A DNA stretch of 64,000 bases from Clitoria ternatea (lineage: Eukaryota > Streptophyta > Magnoliopsida > Fabales > Fabaceae): NCBI GenBank assembly GCA_037962975.1, contig CM075672.1, forward strand, positions 54,072,501 to 54,136,500, written 5' to 3'. Both the position numbers and the translations under genes were made by a program. This document shows positions 62,322-64,000 of this stretch, in pieces (within the stretch, counting starts at the first letter, position 1; every line of letters begins with the position of its first letter). The notes under the pieces are model-generated. The model was given only the letters and a program-made list of their open reading frames with translations. It had not been told where the DNA came from and ran no database searches.

Positions 62322-62342
62322 ACCGAAAGGTCCAAGGCCAAG

Positions 62343-62571
62343 GTAAGCCTACCGAGTGTAAGTGGTTGTGTGTATGGTCATGATTGTTGTGGTGTGAATT
62401 CAACTTGATTGATACTCTGTTACTGAATCATGGGTAGGGGAGTTGTTCCTCCTGACCCGACTAATTGTGTGACATACGAGAACACATAATGGGCTAAGCT
62501 ACTAAATATTAGACTAAAATCTGATTGGAATTAAGTAACTAGGAATACTTATCCTTGAATGTTGATTTCAG
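62343..62571 (+). other. Possible intron in the 5' untranslated leader
   Basis: AG|GTAAGC at 62341-62348 fits a plant splice donor and TTGATTTCAG ends at 62571 as an acceptor, nine bases before the gag ATG. Removing these 229 bases would take away upstream ATGs. This is pattern-matching only. Confidence 0.25.
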
Positions 62572-62579
62572 GATAAGGG

Positions 62580-64000
62580 ATGGCACATTGCCAAAGCATG
62601 GAGGCTATAGCCACGGCATTCCAACGCTTTGCAGACGTGTTTGAAAGGCAGGGCCAGCCTCGAGCTGAGGAGGGCCAAGTGCTGGACCGCTTCTTAAAGA
62701 GGAAGCCGAGCGAATTCCTAGGAGGATGGAACCCTGAGGCGACGTTTAAGTGGACTCAGGAATTAGAGAGGATTTTTGGGGGTCTTCACTGTACCGAAGC
62801 CCAGAAGGTAGAGTGTGCAGTGTACATGCTGCGAGACGAAGCGGAGAACTGGTGGAAAATAGCCAGAAGCCGATTCCCTGAAGATGATAATCAACTGACG
62901 TGGAACGATTTCAAGGCATGCTTCTTAGAGAAGTACTTTCCCGACACAGTGAGGAGTCGGAAAGAGCTGGAGTTTATGGAGTTAAAACAGGGCTCCATGA
63001 CTGTGGAAGAATACGCGACCAGATTCGAGGAATTGTGCCTATTCTATCCACCCTTCCAGCAGCCTGGGACGGAGAGCTCCAAGTGCCTTAAGTTTGAGAA
63101 CGGATTGAGATCGGATATTAAGAGGGCCTGCAGATACCACGAGATACGGAGTTTCCCTGCATTAGTGAACAAATGTAGAATATTTGAGGAGGATGACAAG
63201 GCCCATTCGAACCAGAGCAGCAGAAACCACTATTCCCTGAGGCCCCAACGACCTCGTTTCAAAAAGCCAAGCAATGTTGGCAGGAACAAGCCTTTTTCCA
63301 AATTTGGGGGTCGGAATCAACCTGAAAGACGACCAGTGGTAGGAGACGGAAGGTGTTTCAAGTGTGGAGGAAACCACTTTGCCAGAGACTGCAAGGATGA
63401 TGGTGATGTAGTGTGCTTTCACTGCAACAAGAGAGGACATATTCGCCCCGACTGCCCCCAACTACACCAAGCAAACGTTAATGTGCGTCAGGGGGGATTT
63501 CAAGAAAGGAACCGAGTGAATGATAACCAACGTCCTGGTGGCAAAGGCAACGGAGCCAGAGGAAACGGGATGCGTACCCCAGATAACCGAGGGAGGAATA
63601 CCGGCCTAACAGCGGCAGGAAGGATCTACACCATCAACGCAGAGGATGTTGCACCAGCAAGCGACCTAGTACAATGTAAGTGCTCACTCGGAATGAATAC
63701 GCTTAATGTTGTTTTCGATTCGGGAGCTACCCATTCTTTTATAGCTGATGAGTGTGTGAAGCGTTTGAAGTTACCGACTGTGTCTATGAATCGGACCTTG
63801 GAAGTGGCCAGCCCGACTGGCGCTAATGTGTTCACCTCGTCAATGTGCAAAGATGTAGCGTTTGAGTTGTATGATCGGAGTTTCACCTTCGATCTGATTT
63901 GCATGCCCTTAAAGGGTCTTGACATCGTGCTCGGAATAGATTGGCTTTCAGCCAATAAGGTGTTAGTAGATTGTAGAAACCAAGAGATAGTTTTTTCGAG
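62580..64000 (+). CDS. gag-protease (start of gag-pol) of a Tekay/Del-like chromovirus, partial
   Basis: One frame stays open from the ATG at 62580 to the window end (473 codons). A TAA at 62574-62576 fixes the start at this ATG or at the next in-frame one, 62598. Order: a retrotransposon gag capsid region (about residues 30-210; WTQELERIF, AENWWK, FKACFLEKYFP, SMTVEEYATRFEEL), a basic Arg/Asn-rich linker, two CCHC zinc knuckles (CFKCGGNHFARDC at 259 and CFHCNKRGHIRPDC at 279), a Gly/Asn/Arg-rich linker, and an aspartic protease with active-site DSGATHSF from residue 380 and ILGIDWL-like VLGIDWLS about 70 residues later. Gag packages the RNA and the protease cleaves the polyprotein. RT, RNase H, integrase and chromodomain would follow to the right. 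It is the only uncorrupted retroelement gene here, so this insertion is the youngest. Confidence 0.92.
   Translation, partial: MAHCQSMEAIATAFQRFADVFERQGQPRAEEGQVLDRFLKRKPSEFLGGWNPEATFKWTQELERIFGGLHCTEAQKVECAVYMLRDEAENWWKIARSRFPEDDNQLTWNDFKACFLEKYFPDTVRSRKELEFMELKQGSMTVEEYATRFEELCLFYPPFQQPGTESSKCLKFENGLRSDIKRACRYHEIRSFPALVNKCRIFEEDDKAHSNQSSRNHYSLRPQRPRFKKPSNVGRNKPFSKFGGRNQPERRPVVGDGRCFKCGGNHFARDCKDDGDVVCFHCNKRGHIRPDCPQLHQANVNVRQGGFQERNRVNDNQRPGGKGNGARGNGMRTPDNRGRNTGLTAAGRIYTINAEDVAPASDLVQCKCSLGMNTLNVVFDSGATHSFIADECVKRLKLPTVSMNRTLEVASPTGANVFTSSMCKDVAFELYDRSFTFDLICMPLKGLDIVLGIDWLSANKVLVDCRNQEIVFS

Noticed and set aside
63162..63955. Minus-strand open frames of 99 and 109 codons at the right edge
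   Set aside because: They are antisense shadows of the intact gag-protease frame on the plus strand.
1..64000. A new defence or metabolic gene system
   Set aside because: Every recognisable coding stretch is retroelement gag, protease, RT, RNase H, integrase or the env-position gene; no operon-like or clustered host genes exist here.

Overview
This is plant nuclear DNA made almost wholly of nested LTR retrotransposons. I found no host gene, rRNA gene, tRNA gene or CRISPR array. The mix of families (Athila-like, Tat/Ogre-like and Tekay/Del-like chromovirus Ty3/gypsy elements) and LTRs filled with CGCT-NN-AGCG dyads suggest a papilionoid legume. That placement rests on recalled family knowledge, not on a database search.

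Layout. (1) 1-4613 is the 3' end of a plus-strand Athila-like element A: dyad-rich spacer, putative internal promoter, a broken gene in the env-like position (putative plant transposon protein type), 3' UTR, polypurine tract and the left part of its 3' LTR. The right part of that LTR is at 19304-20487. (2) 4614-19298 is a minus-strand Athila-like element inserted into A's LTR, flanked by CCACG duplications. It has LTRs, PBS and degenerate gag-PR-RT-RH-INT. Its gag is split exactly by a 2.8 kb solo LTR (14515-17313, duplication ATCTT). Its 3' part is rearranged: a second copy of A's LTR flank (6120-7205) and an oppositely oriented 3' UTR-PPT-LTR piece (7206-8851) lie where the element's own 3' UTR should be. 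(3) 20488-24466 is a minus-strand element with an initiator-Met PBS and no visible coding. (4) 24720-29227 holds two oppositely oriented LTR pieces meeting at 26227/26228. (5) 29228-32489 is mostly unassigned, with a GTGACGA-rich transposon-like block. (6) About 32490-57389 is a minus-strand Tat/Ogre-like element: LTR parts, PBS, polypurine tract, RT remnants and a 3' minisatellite. It is interrupted by a 6.36 kb LTR-like element (33878-40241, duplication ATTAT), a gypsy fragment (about 40999-44177) and two solo LTRs (44559-48917; 52052-55998, duplication TCCCA). (7) 57390-64000 is an LTR into which a young Tekay-like element has inserted. Its 2.9 kb LTR, PBS and uninterrupted gag-protease frame run off the window end.

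The genes do not form a cellular pathway; each piece served the replication of its own element. Older copies carry Trp and Gln stops and other C-to-T/G-to-A changes expected of methylated, silenced repeats. Only the element at 59429-64000 looks potentially functional.

The signal most worth following is a paired inverted-repeat motif. CGCT-NN-AGCG dyads recur as doublets 20-21 bp apart in LTRs and spacers of families that are not otherwise related.
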